From NCBI GenBank assembly GCA_964544765.1, contig CAZJDM010000005.1, positions 1 to 58,821 of the forward strand: a DNA stretch of 58,821 nucleotides. The letters run 5' to 3'. The position numbers and the translations under genes were made by a program. How positions within the stretch are numbered: position 1 is the first letter of the stretch; each line of letters begins with the position of its first letter. A model generated the notes under the pieces. That model was not told the DNA's origin and made no database searches. It worked only from the letters and a program-made list of their open reading frames with translations. The DNA comes from CAZJDM01 sp964544765 (GTDB lineage: Bacteria > Bdellovibrionota_B > Oligoflexia > CAYFLR01). This document shows positions 17,819-26,564 of this stretch, piece after piece.

Positions 17819-18895
17819 TTAATACATTATAGTAGGTAAAGAATAAATGGAGTTGGCTCTTGTTTCATTTCCTTCGTCACCTCCTGGAAATGGGAAAGGA
17901 AAAGGGAACGGATTTTCATTTCCTTCACCGCCTTCGTCTCCTTCATCACCGCCAGGAAATGGGAAAGGAAAGGGGAACGGATTTTCATTACCTTCACCAC
18001 CTTCGTCTCCTTCATCACCGCCAGGAAATGGGAAAGGAAAGGGGAATGGATTTTCATTTCCACCACCTTCAACAGGAGGTAGTGGTTCTCCATCTTCTGA
18101 TGGATATTTATCGTCATCAGGGTTTTGTTCTCCTGGTTTATACCAACAAAGAGGTCGTTTATCTCCGATAGTGCCAGCTAGATAAGTGTCTAGTCGGCAT
18201 TGAATTGTTTCGGGATAAGAAGGCAATGTGCTACTTACTTCAGTAGGATCAGGAGTCTCGTAATCTGATTCTTCTTGACCTGTCATAAGTTTAGCAAATA
18301 AACGGTTAACACTAATACCGGAAGCTAAACTTCTAGTACATTTAACATAGTCTTCTTTATTTTCATTTTGTTCAGTACAAGTTTTTTCAGTAAACTCAGT
18401 TGTTTCAAAAGTATCTTCATCAATTTCTAACGCGGTGAAAATACTTTTTTGACATACTTTGGTTCCATAATAATCCGATTCTCCTTCAGCTGAGAGTTTT
18501 AAAAAAGAATTGGCGTAAGGGAAACCGGCAAAGGCGTGACCTAATTCATGACACAATACCAATGCAAATCCATCTTGAGTTACCTCAGGCCGTCTGGCTA
18601 ATCCACCATACATATTAATAGTTATAGTGCCAAAAAATTTAGAACAACTGGCATTGACCGTAGCATCATCCCAATTAGCATTAATAGTCAGTTTCTCACC
18701 ATAAGCCTTAGCAACAGGGTCATACATCTTTTTGGCAATTTGGATGATTTCTAAGAATCTCTCCTTAGTGATATTACTAGGACGGAAAAAAGAGTCTTCT
18801 TTCCATAAATTGTTGCGGGGCATGAACCATTCAGTGTTACCCCATAGATTGGCAGAAAAAATAAAAGACACCAACAAAATCATCAAACCTTTCAT
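17819..18895 (-). CDS. Exported HExxH zinc-metalloprotease-like protein with PFPF repeat tail
   Basis: The protein has 358 residues and a signal peptide (1-19). CHELGHAFAG supplies a zinc-binding HExxH (His116, Glu117, His120), and SAEGESDYYG 16-20 residues later gives the acidic third ligand (Glu137 or Asp141). The spacing resembles M48-like 'EADxxG'. Several Cys pairs suggest disulfides. The last 90 residues are three 23-residue repeats of NENPFPFPFPFP plus an acidic Gly stretch. The catalytic module is short compared with M48 enzymes and has no membrane helices, so the exact family is open. A strong site (AAGGAGG) precedes ATG 18895. Confidence 0.7.
   Translation of the reverse strand: MKGLMILLVSFIFSANLWGNTEWFMPRNNLWKEDSFFRPSNITKERFLEIIQIAKKMYDPVAKAYGEKLTINANWDDATVNASCSKFFGTITINMYGGLARRPEVTQDGFALVLCHELGHAFAGFPYANSFLKLSAEGESDYYGTKVCQKSIFTALEIDEDTFETTEFTEKTCTEQNENKEDYVKCTRSLASGISVNRLFAKLMTGQEESDYETPDPTEVSSTLPSYPETIQCRLDTYLAGTIGDKRPLCWYKPGEQNPDDDKYPSEDGEPLPPVEGGGNENPFPFPFPFPGGDEGDEGGEGNENPFPFPFPFPGGDEGDEGGEGNENPFPFPFPFPGGDEGNETRANSIYSLPTIMY
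17871..18066 (-). repeat. 69-bp tandem repeat encoding Pro-Phe/acidic-Gly units
   Basis: The GGAAATGGGAAAGG block (plus strand) recurs at 17886, 17955 and 18024, exactly 69 bp apart, so units are in frame (23 residues each). Units 2 and 3 are nearly identical. It lies inside the C-terminus of the HExxH protein. Confidence 0.9.
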
Positions 18896-19020
18896 ACATC
18901 CTCCTTGATAAGGTTACTTTAATCCTCCTAATCTGAACTAGGAACTAGATCAGAATAATATCTTGTTGATGAAAACATGGACTAAAAAAATACTATCAAG
19001 TTACTGGCCTTGTGGCCAAT

Positions 19021-19047
19021 AAAATAATCTTATATAAGGATTATTTT
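19021..19047. terminator. AT-rich hairpin, possible terminator
   Basis: A 9-bp inverted repeat AAAATAATC/GATTATTTT has a 9-nt loop and T-rich ends on both strands. A GGCC-TTGT-GGCC mini-hairpin sits just to its left. The position downstream of the giant TPR gene suits transcript ending on the minus strand. Confidence 0.35.
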
Positions 19048-19079
19048 TTCTTATAGAGTTACCGCCACCTATTAACAAC

Positions 19080-22000
19080 TCACTTAAATTGAGTATCAAA
19101 AAAACCCTTGCGTTGGATAAAGGTAGTAGCTTTACTATAGCCTAGTTCGGAGGCTTGTTTTAGATGGTATAATGAGCGAGGTACATTTATGCAATCGCCA
19201 TACACCAATCCAATTTGATAATGAGCTTCCGCATAAGAAGGATCTAAATTAAGCGCCCTATCCAGATTGATAATGGCATTACGATAATTTTTTTCCTCGT
19301 GAAATATCTGCCCTAGATAAAAATAAGCCTGGGTATGAAACTGAGACAATTCGAGGCATTTTTGCAGAGTATCTTTGGCTTCTTTTCTCTTATCAATATG
19401 TTTATAAGCAATTCCTAATCCCAGAAAAAAGTCACTGTTTTTAGGTGCCAGACCAATGGCTTTATGAAGCGGAGAAACCGCCGATTTATAGTCTTTTTGT
19501 TGAACATATGACCAACCAAGTAATCCAAGCCCTTCTTTGTTGTTAGGTTCAATTTTTAATAACTTTTTAAAATAATCAATAGCGGAATCAATTTTTCCGT
19601 TTTCAAATAGAGATCGAGCTAACCTATAAAGAGCTTCAGTGGAATTTGGTCTCTTTCTAACTACCATCGACAAATACTTTTCGGCCATTTCCCATTTACG
19701 TAATAATGAATAAATGATTCCCAATTTCAGATCAATTTCCCAAGAAAACCAACTGGTAGTATCTTTTTCAAATTCCTCTGCGGCTATTTGAAAATGTTTT
19801 TCTGCTAAAACATTATCTTTAAAATGACTTAGACATTTTCCTAATAAAAAATGAGCCTCGGGATTTCTATTTCCATTAGTAGCTTGTTTTAAAAACATGA
19901 TACATTGTTTATATTCCTTCTTTTGGTAAGAAATTAAAGCTGACATCCATAATGCTCCAAAGTCATTTTTATCTTTTTTCAGCCGAGTATTGATGACCCT
20001 AACGACTTCTTTGGATTTTTTACCTTCAGCAAGATAAAAACGGTTGCGTAAGTCTTGGAACTCATGCTTGTCCGGATCAATCTGGAGATAATCTTTGATT
20101 AGAGTAATTCCTTTTTTAATTTCTTTTTGGCGGTAGTATACTTCAGCTAGGAAATATTTAATTCTATCTAGGCAAACAGAGGTCCTTAAAAGATCTTTTT
20201 CGGAATTTAGACACTCTTCTAAATACGTTTGTGATGTGCCTAAATTTCCTTGAGAAGCATATATTCTTGCCATTTCAAATAAAGCTGTTTTATTTCCTGG
20301 TTGTAAACGAACAACGTTTTTTAAATCTTCGATAGCTGCTTTTATTTCCAGGTTGGTGAATGATAGTCGTGCTCTTTCGATATAGTTTTCCAAATAAAGA
20401 GGCTGCTTTTTAATGGCTGTGGAAAAGATGTTTTTAGCTAAATGAATATCGTTATTAACCAGAGCTAATTGAGCATGAAGCATATACCCTCTAGCATCAT
20501 GGAGACTTATGTTTTCAATGTTTTTAATGCATGATAAACAGTTGCCTTTATGTCCCTTTTGGAGCCATGATTTACCTAGGAAGAGCCAAGTATCTACATT
20601 TTGTTCATCTATTCTAATTATTGTTTGAAAGATATTTATACTGTCTTTTAATTTATTATTAAGTAAATAAGATCGTCCCAGATATAATAAATTATCAATA
20701 TGTTCTAAGGTAAATCTAAAATAAGATTTCTTGGTGCGTTGAAACTGTTGATAAGCTTTGATAGCGTTAGAATACTTACCTAATGCAAAATTGATAATAA
20801 TAAATTCTAAAAATGCGTCTCCAAAATCTGGATCCCTGCTTTTACATTCATCTAACCAGGTAATTGCCGTTGAAAATTGTTCGCGATATATACAAATTTT
20901 TCCCTTATAGAATAAATCTATAGGTTTTTTGGAGGTAAATCGTATGGCTTCATCAAGTAATTTGTAACCTAGGTTGACTCTTCCTTCTTCAATATATAAA
21001 CGGGCCAAGTAATAATAAGCTCCTACAAATTGCTTTCTACGTTTAATACATTTTTTATAAATAGTGATCGCATGAGTAGTTTGATTGGTTAATTCGTTTA
21101 ATCTTCCTATTCTTAGCCAGATAACCTCGTTGGCGTTTCTATTTTGAGGTGCGTCTAGTTGAATTCGACGGTAGATTTGTATGGACTTTTCCCATTTTCT
21201 TTTTAATTCTAATAGATTTATGTAATGATATAAGAAAGTAGGTTGCCTTTTTCCTAATTGATAGGCTTTTTCGAAGTATTTTATGGCATTGGTGACTTGA
21301 TTATTTTTATCAGCGATTAATCCTAATTTATAATATCCATCAGTGTTTTCCGCATCCAATTCTATTACTTTTAGATAAATCTCTTCAGCGTTTGGTAGAT
21401 TGTTGTTATTAAACTCTATATGACCTAATTCTGAACAAGCCGGAACAAATTTTTTATTCAGATTAATAGCGTTCCTGAGTGATTGAGATGCTGCTGGTAG
21501 CTGTCCCAAAGCTTTTTGGACCAATCCACGGTTGTAGTAAGCTATGTAGGTTAATTTGATGTCTGTGCGAGATGAGAAGTGATCCAAAGATTTTTCATAT
21601 TCTTTTTGTTCGTAATAGATCTGCCCTAAAAGGAGGTGGCTCTTGCCATGGGTAGGATGAATTTTGAGTACTTTCATTATAAAAGAAATAGCATCATCGT
21701 ATTTATTTAAATTATAATAACTAAGTCCAGCGATATAAAGTAATTCGAAGTCCTTTTTATCATGTTTTAGGGCATTTAGTACTGCGTATATAGCCTTGGT
21801 ATATTCCTTAGTTTTGATATAGACTAAACCCAACCATCTCCATGCTTTATAATTGGTGTAGTCTATTTTTAAGGCTTTATTGAGCCATTCTAAGCTTCTA
21901 TCAGTGTCATCCAACTCATAGAATATTTCACCAAGTTTTAAGGGTATTTCCGTATTTTTATTCTCTAGACGATGGGCTTCATACAAGGTGTCAATAGCTT

Positions 22001-22400
22001 TATCGAAATATTTATGCTTAAAATAGGTTTCACTTAGGCAGATCAAAAATCGTGGATTTTGGGGTTCTGCTTTGATGGCTTGTTTGAAAAAATAAATAGC
22101 TCTATTGAAGTTCTTTAATTTATCATGACATATGCCTAGATATAGTAAGCAAAGAGGTTGTTTGTTATTAAATGCTAACGATTTACTAAAGGAGACAATA
22201 GCTTCGGGATAATTTTTACTTTCCTCTAAAGACATCCCTTCTTCAAAAAAAAATTCAGCTCGTTTATAGTCGCTTTTAGTATGGATGGGTTTGTTTTCAA
22301 CTTTCAGGTTTTTACTATTTTTATTATTATTATTGTTATCTTTACCAATTGGAGGGGGAGTTATAATAGGTATTTTGGGAAATTGATATTCGTTTTTCAA
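19080..22400 (-). CDS. Giant tetratricopeptide-repeat protein
   Basis: The protein has 1106 residues. A short Pro/Asn/Lys-rich N-terminus (1-45) has no signal peptide. The rest is a near-continuous array of 34-residue TPR units, about 28-30 by eye, many with the canonical W-LG-Y-A-P pattern (for example AIYFFKQAIKAEPQNPRF, AEAHYQIGLVYGD). TPR solenoids assemble protein complexes. The start is TTG 22400, two bases after the stop of the outer-membrane protein gene, and the next in-frame ATG would delete the first repeat. It is the third gene of an operon with a TPR-like lipoprotein and an OMP. A scaffold for an envelope machine is plausible, but no enzyme domain is visible. Confidence 0.75.
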   Translation of the reverse strand: MKNEYQFPKIPIITPPPIGKDNNNNNKNSKNLKVENKPIHTKSDYKRAEFFFEEGMSLEESKNYPEAIVSFSKSLAFNNKQPLCLLYLGICHDKLKNFNRAIYFFKQAIKAEPQNPRFLICLSETYFKHKYFDKAIDTLYEAHRLENKNTEIPLKLGEIFYELDDTDRSLEWLNKALKIDYTNYKAWRWLGLVYIKTKEYTKAIYAVLNALKHDKKDFELLYIAGLSYYNLNKYDDAISFIMKVLKIHPTHGKSHLLLGQIYYEQKEYEKSLDHFSSRTDIKLTYIAYYNRGLVQKALGQLPAASQSLRNAINLNKKFVPACSELGHIEFNNNNLPNAEEIYLKVIELDAENTDGYYKLGLIADKNNQVTNAIKYFEKAYQLGKRQPTFLYHYINLLELKRKWEKSIQIYRRIQLDAPQNRNANEVIWLRIGRLNELTNQTTHAITIYKKCIKRRKQFVGAYYYLARLYIEEGRVNLGYKLLDEAIRFTSKKPIDLFYKGKICIYREQFSTAITWLDECKSRDPDFGDAFLEFIIINFALGKYSNAIKAYQQFQRTKKSYFRFTLEHIDNLLYLGRSYLLNNKLKDSINIFQTIIRIDEQNVDTWLFLGKSWLQKGHKGNCLSCIKNIENISLHDARGYMLHAQLALVNNDIHLAKNIFSTAIKKQPLYLENYIERARLSFTNLEIKAAIEDLKNVVRLQPGNKTALFEMARIYASQGNLGTSQTYLEECLNSEKDLLRTSVCLDRIKYFLAEVYYRQKEIKKGITLIKDYLQIDPDKHEFQDLRNRFYLAEGKKSKEVVRVINTRLKKDKNDFGALWMSALISYQKKEYKQCIMFLKQATNGNRNPEAHFLLGKCLSHFKDNVLAEKHFQIAAEEFEKDTTSWFSWEIDLKLGIIYSLLRKWEMAEKYLSMVVRKRPNSTEALYRLARSLFENGKIDSAIDYFKKLLKIEPNNKEGLGLLGWSYVQQKDYKSAVSPLHKAIGLAPKNSDFFLGLGIAYKHIDKRKEAKDTLQKCLELSQFHTQAYFYLGQIFHEEKNYRNAIINLDRALNLDPSYAEAHYQIGLVYGDCINVPRSLYHLKQASELGYSKATTFIQRKGFFDTQFK

Positions 22401-22401
22401 A

Positions 22402-23514
22402 TTAAAACCCCAAAGCTATGTTTAATAAATAAAACCTGCTTGGACGGCTTCCTATGGTGGGACCTCTCTCAGCCGGAAAATAAGCAAAGTTGATATCCAT
22501 TACCCATAACTGTAACCCGGCTCCATAGGTTAAATAACCTTGATTCAATCCCAGGCGCAGACTAAGAAGTTTATTGTGACGAATTGTATAAGATGCCTCC
22601 ATTCCAGTGGTCAAACGTTGGTAAATTTCGGTTGATGTGTTGGAGATATCCCTGATATCAAATGACATATCTATACGTATTCTGTTATATTCAAATAAAA
22701 CACCATATATACCTGTATGAATTGACATCGGTATAGAAGATGGAGTTTCCTTGTCCTTATTGGCGGTAAATGTGGTATCTCCAATATCTAATATAGATAG
22801 TCCTAATTTTATTTTTTCAATTGGTTGATAAAGAAATCCTAAATCAAAACCTTGACCACTCCCCATTTTGATGGGAGCATAATCTTCGAAGTCTTTTTTA
22901 GTATCCGCGTCCATCATTTCAGCAATTTCATTCATCGACAATGACATGTCTATTTGCTGACGCATAATATATTTGATAGTTAAAGCCGCTATAATCTTAT
23001 CATCTAAGAAGGATTTGGAACCAAAACCTTGAAAGCCTGCATCGTTAAGGAATCCAGCGTCAAGCATAGGAAAAGCTTGTACCCTAAGATCAACATAACC
23101 TTGCCCTCTACCAAAGAATAAAAATCCTCCTTTGGTGGTGTTAAATCCGGCATGACCCATAAAACCAGCGTTTAACAGGTTGCCAAATTCAGAACGAATC
23201 TCTTTGAAAAAACCCAGAAATTCTCCGTCTGATTCGTTGAATTCTTCGGTTAGGTCGGAGATCTTTTTGGATAAATCAATTAAATTTTTATTAGCCATAA
23301 AAGTAATACTGGGAAAGGTCACTCTCCAGGTAGGATTATTGCGAATCAGTGCTGGATTATAAAAAGTAGCCTCAGGAGTATCACCACCGGCTATAAAGCT
23401 ATTTCCTCTACCAGCGGCTACTGGTGATAAATGATAATTATGAGTGCTGCCTTCTATAATAGAGGAAGTAATTGTCAGTATGCTGATTAGTATTATTAAA
23501 TAATTTGTTTTCAT
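22402..23514 (-). CDS. Outer-membrane protein, PorV/FadL/TraF-like
   Basis: This 370-residue protein has a signal peptide (about 1-22). The mature N-terminus reads AAGRGNSFIAGGDTPEATFYNPAL. The 'G-G-n-A..d..a.f.NPA' signature is seen in FadL, PorV/LptO-like and TraF_2 barrels. Strand-like segments with alternating hydrophobics continue to the end, which closes with a Phe (LNIALGF). ATG 23514 overlaps the upstream stop as TAATG, with GGAGA 10 nt before it, and is preferred to an ATG three codons earlier that lies on the ribosome site. Candidate roles are transport of hydrophobic molecules or docking of secreted proteins. Confidence 0.65.
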   Translation of the reverse strand: MKTNYLIILISILTITSSIIEGSTHNYHLSPVAAGRGNSFIAGGDTPEATFYNPALIRNNPTWRVTFPSITFMANKNLIDLSKKISDLTEEFNESDGEFLGFFKEIRSEFGNLLNAGFMGHAGFNTTKGGFLFFGRGQGYVDLRVQAFPMLDAGFLNDAGFQGFGSKSFLDDKIIAALTIKYIMRQQIDMSLSMNEIAEMMDADTKKDFEDYAPIKMGSGQGFDLGFLYQPIEKIKLGLSILDIGDTTFTANKDKETPSSIPMSIHTGIYGVLFEYNRIRIDMSFDIRDISNTSTEIYQRLTTGMEASYTIRHNKLLSLRLGLNQGYLTYGAGLQLWVMDINFAYFPAERGPTIGSRPSRFYLLNIALGF

Positions 23515-24422
23515 TAGAAACATTCTCCACCGTTAGTACACGCGTTAAGTTCACACATTTCAATTTCACCGTTTTTGGTGGCCTGAGTACCATCATCGTT
23601 CTGGCATCCACCTACATCAATGTTATTAGTGACCTCTTCTACTGCCTCAACAAAAACATCTTCTCCAGCGATGATAGTCGATAAAGCTTGGTTAATATCC
23701 TCTAGTGAGAGGTCCTTTACATCTTCAGGGGTCTCGGTAAAATCAAAATTAGATAAATCGAAGTTTTCTACCATTCGTTTCATATTCTGTACAATAATAA
23801 GGGTCGATATTAGTGTTTGCTGGAACTTGACTCCGGCAGTAATCGCGGATCCTTTTAGTTTGTTTAATACATCGTTGGCTTGATTTAGGTATTTTAAAGA
23901 GTCCTCAGTAGGATCAGGTAGTACTTCAGATAATGTGATAAATAATTCTGATGAACCATCTGCGGCTCCAGAGAGTGCTAGATCTGCTGCTTCTTCTGAA
24001 ACTAGCATAACAAGTTTTTCGGATTTTCTGGATGGAGAGTTAATAAAAAATGGATTGTTTAGATTAGAATCAGAAGAGGTGTTATTATCATTTGAGGAAG
24101 AGTTGTCTGATACCAGGCTACTGTAGCTATTTTCTAAAATATCAAATATATCGTAATTGCCTTTGGCTAGTAATGTTGATGCTTTTAATTGGTAATAAAG
24201 AATCTCCTCTTCTGAGGTCATTAACTCATCTAAAAGTTCGAGAGCCTCATCGTAGTTGGGATCAGTCTTATCCAATATGCTTTTTACTTTTTCCAATTTG
24301 ACCTCATTACTGTCATCATCAGCAAATGATTTAAATAAGGATTCTCCGCATCCAATAGATAAGGCGAGCAAACTGAAAAGCATAATAAGCCTTTTAAATG
24401 ACGCAAGCTTTTGGCTCATCAT
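23514..24422 (-). CDS. TPR-like lipoprotein
   Basis: The 302-residue protein has a signal peptide that ends in lipobox LSIGC. Helical repeats follow (NYDEALELLDELMTSEEEILYY), like the TPR-containing lipoproteins found with outer-membrane machines. Middle residues 110-135 are Ser/Asn-rich. The C-terminal 35 residues carry four Cys (CQNDDG...CELNACTNGGEC), perhaps two disulfides. A TTG and two ATGs stand in tandem. ATG 24422 has AAGGAG 6 nt upstream. It is translationally coupled (TAATG) to the OMP gene and heads the three-gene operon. Confidence 0.6.
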   Translation of the reverse strand: MMSQKLASFKRLIMLFSLLALSIGCGESLFKSFADDDSNEVKLEKVKSILDKTDPNYDEALELLDELMTSEEEILYYQLKASTLLAKGNYDIFDILENSYSSLVSDNSSSNDNNTSSDSNLNNPFFINSPSRKSEKLVMLVSEEAADLALSGAADGSSELFITLSEVLPDPTEDSLKYLNQANDVLNKLKGSAITAGVKFQQTLISTLIIVQNMKRMVENFDLSNFDFTETPEDVKDLSLEDINQALSTIIAGEDVFVEAVEEVTNNIDVGGCQNDDGTQATKNGEIEMCELNACTNGGECF

Positions 24423-24508
24423 CAAAAACTCCTTGGTAAAAGTTAATCGGTATGATAGCTATAATTTTCTTATGTGATTGATTTAAACAGCTTTATTATA
24501 TCAAGAAA

Positions 24509-26419
24509 ATGCACCAATATAAAATTCTATTTAATTTTTTACAGAAACATTTATTTATCTACTTCATCATTTTAACCGGTATGGTGATTTCTACTATTAC
24601 GATTAGTTTGATAGCGATATTGATGGGACCTTTATTTACGTTGTTATTTAATGGTGAACAGAAGACACTATTCTCATTAACTGACCTGATTGATATTAAG
24701 TATCTATCGGTATTACCTTCAAATATTGTTGATCATAACTTAATCTTTGATCGGTTGACTCTTTTTCAATATTTACCGTTAACTGTAATAATAATATCTT
24801 TGATTAAAGCTGTAGCTACTTTTCTTTATAGTTTCCTTTTACAAAGAAATGGAGAGATGTTAGCGGCTTCGCTACGGAATAGATTGATAAGAGAGCTTTT
24901 AACCCGTTCTTTAGGATATTTTTCTGGGGCCAAGGTCGGTGAATTGATGACTCAACTAAGTCACAATATAAATATGGTTAAAATTTTATACACTAGGTTA
25001 ATTGGTGGGGCGGTTCAAGAATCGGGTAATTTGATAATCGCCATTTCCTTTATGCTCTTTATCAATTATCGATTATTTATTTTCTTTCTAATTATTGCTC
25101 CAATTACCGCTTTATCCATCAAGGTGGTTGGTAAAAGAATCATTTCATTTGCCAGTAGATCCTTATACAACCTTTCCCAATTAAATAACCATATACACCA
25201 AATCCTCTCTGGTATTGAGACCATAAAGAGCTTTCAAACTGAGAACTTAGAAACTAAAAGGTTTAATTATTTAAATAATTTATTGTTCAGATCTTCTAAA
25301 AGCGGTTTAAGAATTAAGTCATTTTCAGCGCCTGTTTTAGAGTTTTTGGGGATGTGCGCCGGTGCTTTGGTGGTGTATTATGCTTCTAATCTTATTTATT
25401 CTGGTGCTATTAGTAAAAGTAATTTTATATCCTTTTTTGCTTTTGCTGTAGTTACGGCTCAGTCAGGACAGAAATTTGGCTGGATTATAAATTCCATGCA
25501 AGATGGTCGAGCCGCGTTAAAACAATTAAATATATTTTTTAATGCAAGACACGTGGATTTCGAAGAAGAGCAAAAAGGTAGAAAGGGTGATGAAGGTAAT
25601 ACAGGTGATTTAGGGAATAAAATGGATAATGATCTAGTGGATGAAGTACCTAAAGTGCCTGAAGTGTCTGAAGTGTTATTTGATAATTTAAGTTTTTCCT
25701 ATAATAGTGGAAGTAATAATGAAACCCCGGTTTTTACTGATTTAAGTTTCAAGGTAAAAAAGGGTGAGTTATTGGCTATAGTGGGAGAATCAGGTGCTGG
25801 AAAGTCCACTATTATTAATTTAATTCTAGGCTTTATCAAGCAGCAAGCTGGAAGTATTAAAATAAATAACATTAATTTGCAGCATTTGACCTTAAAAGAG
25901 ATTAGAAATCTTATATCGATTGTTACTCAAGATGTATTTTTGTTTTCCGACACTATTGCGGCCAATATATGTTATCCGCAAAAATATATCCCTGATCTTT
26001 TACCTGATATTATTTCAAGCGCCAAGCAAGGAGCTGTTCATGAATTTGTTGAAACTTTGTACGATGGATATTTACAATTAGTAGGAGAGTGTGGCCATGG
26101 ATTATCTCAAGGTCAAAAGCAAAGAATTAGTTTAGCTAGGGCATTATATAGAAATTCCCCCATTCTATTGTTGGATGAGCCTTTTTCCAATGTTGATGGT
26201 TTGTTGGAAGAAGAGTTATTTAATAGAATTCAGGAGATTAAGAGTCAAAAAGTTGTTATATATATCGCTCATCGTTTACAAAATGCTATGCGAGCTGACA
26301 AAGTGATAGTGTTGAATAATAATCATGATGGTATAGTTGAGCAAGGTGTTCCCGATGATCTGATTCAAAGCAAAGGTGTCTTTTTTCAAATGACTCAACG
26401 TGCTGGTATTGTTTTATAA
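24509..26419 (+). CDS. ABC transporter, fused permease-ATPase (MsbA-like)
   Basis: The protein has 636 residues. An N-terminal domain with six transmembrane helices (about 20-340, ABC_membrane type) is fused to a nucleotide-binding domain. The latter has Walker A GESGAGKST (near 426-434), signature LSQGQKQR (near 530), Walker B ILLLDEPF (near 552) and switch His in IAHRL (near 588). The signature is LSQGQ, a common variant of LSGGQ. A charged, low-complexity insertion (about 350-390) joins the halves. The family exports lipids, lipid A core, peptides or drugs as a homodimer. It is divergent from the lipoprotein/OMP/TPR operon, so a joint envelope role is possible but unproven. Confidence 0.85.
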   Translation: MHQYKILFNFLQKHLFIYFIILTGMVISTITISLIAILMGPLFTLLFNGEQKTLFSLTDLIDIKYLSVLPSNIVDHNLIFDRLTLFQYLPLTVIIISLIKAVATFLYSFLLQRNGEMLAASLRNRLIRELLTRSLGYFSGAKVGELMTQLSHNINMVKILYTRLIGGAVQESGNLIIAISFMLFINYRLFIFFLIIAPITALSIKVVGKRIISFASRSLYNLSQLNNHIHQILSGIETIKSFQTENLETKRFNYLNNLLFRSSKSGLRIKSFSAPVLEFLGMCAGALVVYYASNLIYSGAISKSNFISFFAFAVVTAQSGQKFGWIINSMQDGRAALKQLNIFFNARHVDFEEEQKGRKGDEGNTGDLGNKMDNDLVDEVPKVPEVSEVLFDNLSFSYNSGSNNETPVFTDLSFKVKKGELLAIVGESGAGKSTIINLILGFIKQQAGSIKINNINLQHLTLKEIRNLISIVTQDVFLFSDTIAANICYPQKYIPDLLPDIISSAKQGAVHEFVETLYDGYLQLVGECGHGLSQGQKQRISLARALYRNSPILLLDEPFSNVDGLLEEELFNRIQEIKSQKVVIYIAHRLQNAMRADKVIVLNNNHDGIVEQGVPDDLIQSKGVFFQMTQRAGIVL

Positions 26420-26446
26420 TTCTAAAGATGGACTTCGACCATTTCA

Positions 26447-26471
26447 CAGGGGAAACGCATTATATCCCCTG
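26447..26471 (+). terminator. Hairpin downstream of the ABC transporter gene
   Basis: A 7-bp perfect stem CAGGGGA/TCCCCTG has an 11-nt loop and is followed by GTTTGTTTC. It lies 28 nt after the transporter stop, so it is a weak rho-independent terminator candidate. Confidence 0.5.
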
Positions 26472-26490
26472 GTTTGTTTCACCTCTGAGA

Positions 26491-26554
26491 TTTCAAATTC
26501 CTAGTTTTTTGTTATAATCAAAAATATAGGCATTACAATATTAAAAAGAGGAGA
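26491..26554 (+). promoter_or_regulatory. Promoter copy 1 with remnant of an ATPase gene end
   Basis: This stretch matches 30349-30413 closely. There the first part is the last codons (QIPSFLL-stop) of the AAA_14 ATPase gene. In both copies the stop codon sits inside a TATAAT -10 box (26513-26518 here, 30370-30375 there). A similar CATTACAAT segment and a purine-rich ribosome site follow. Here no ATPase reading frame leads into it, so only the promoter-bearing 3' end has survived. The -35 region is not obvious. Confidence 0.65.
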
Positions 26555-26564
26555 TATGAATTGT

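Noticed and set aside
17871..18066. CRISPR-like periodic repeat
   Set aside because: The 69-bp units are contiguous, coding and in frame, with no unique spacers.
17847..18185. Plus-strand frames rich in Pro/Gly/Ser over the 69-bp repeat
   Set aside because: They are antisense shadows of an in-frame tandem repeat. The minus-strand gene has a signal peptide, zinc motif and ribosome site.
26556..26564. ATG 26556 as start of lipoprotein paralogue 1
   Set aside because: It lies 2 nt after GAGGAG, too close for initiation. ATG 26565 aligns with paralogue 2.
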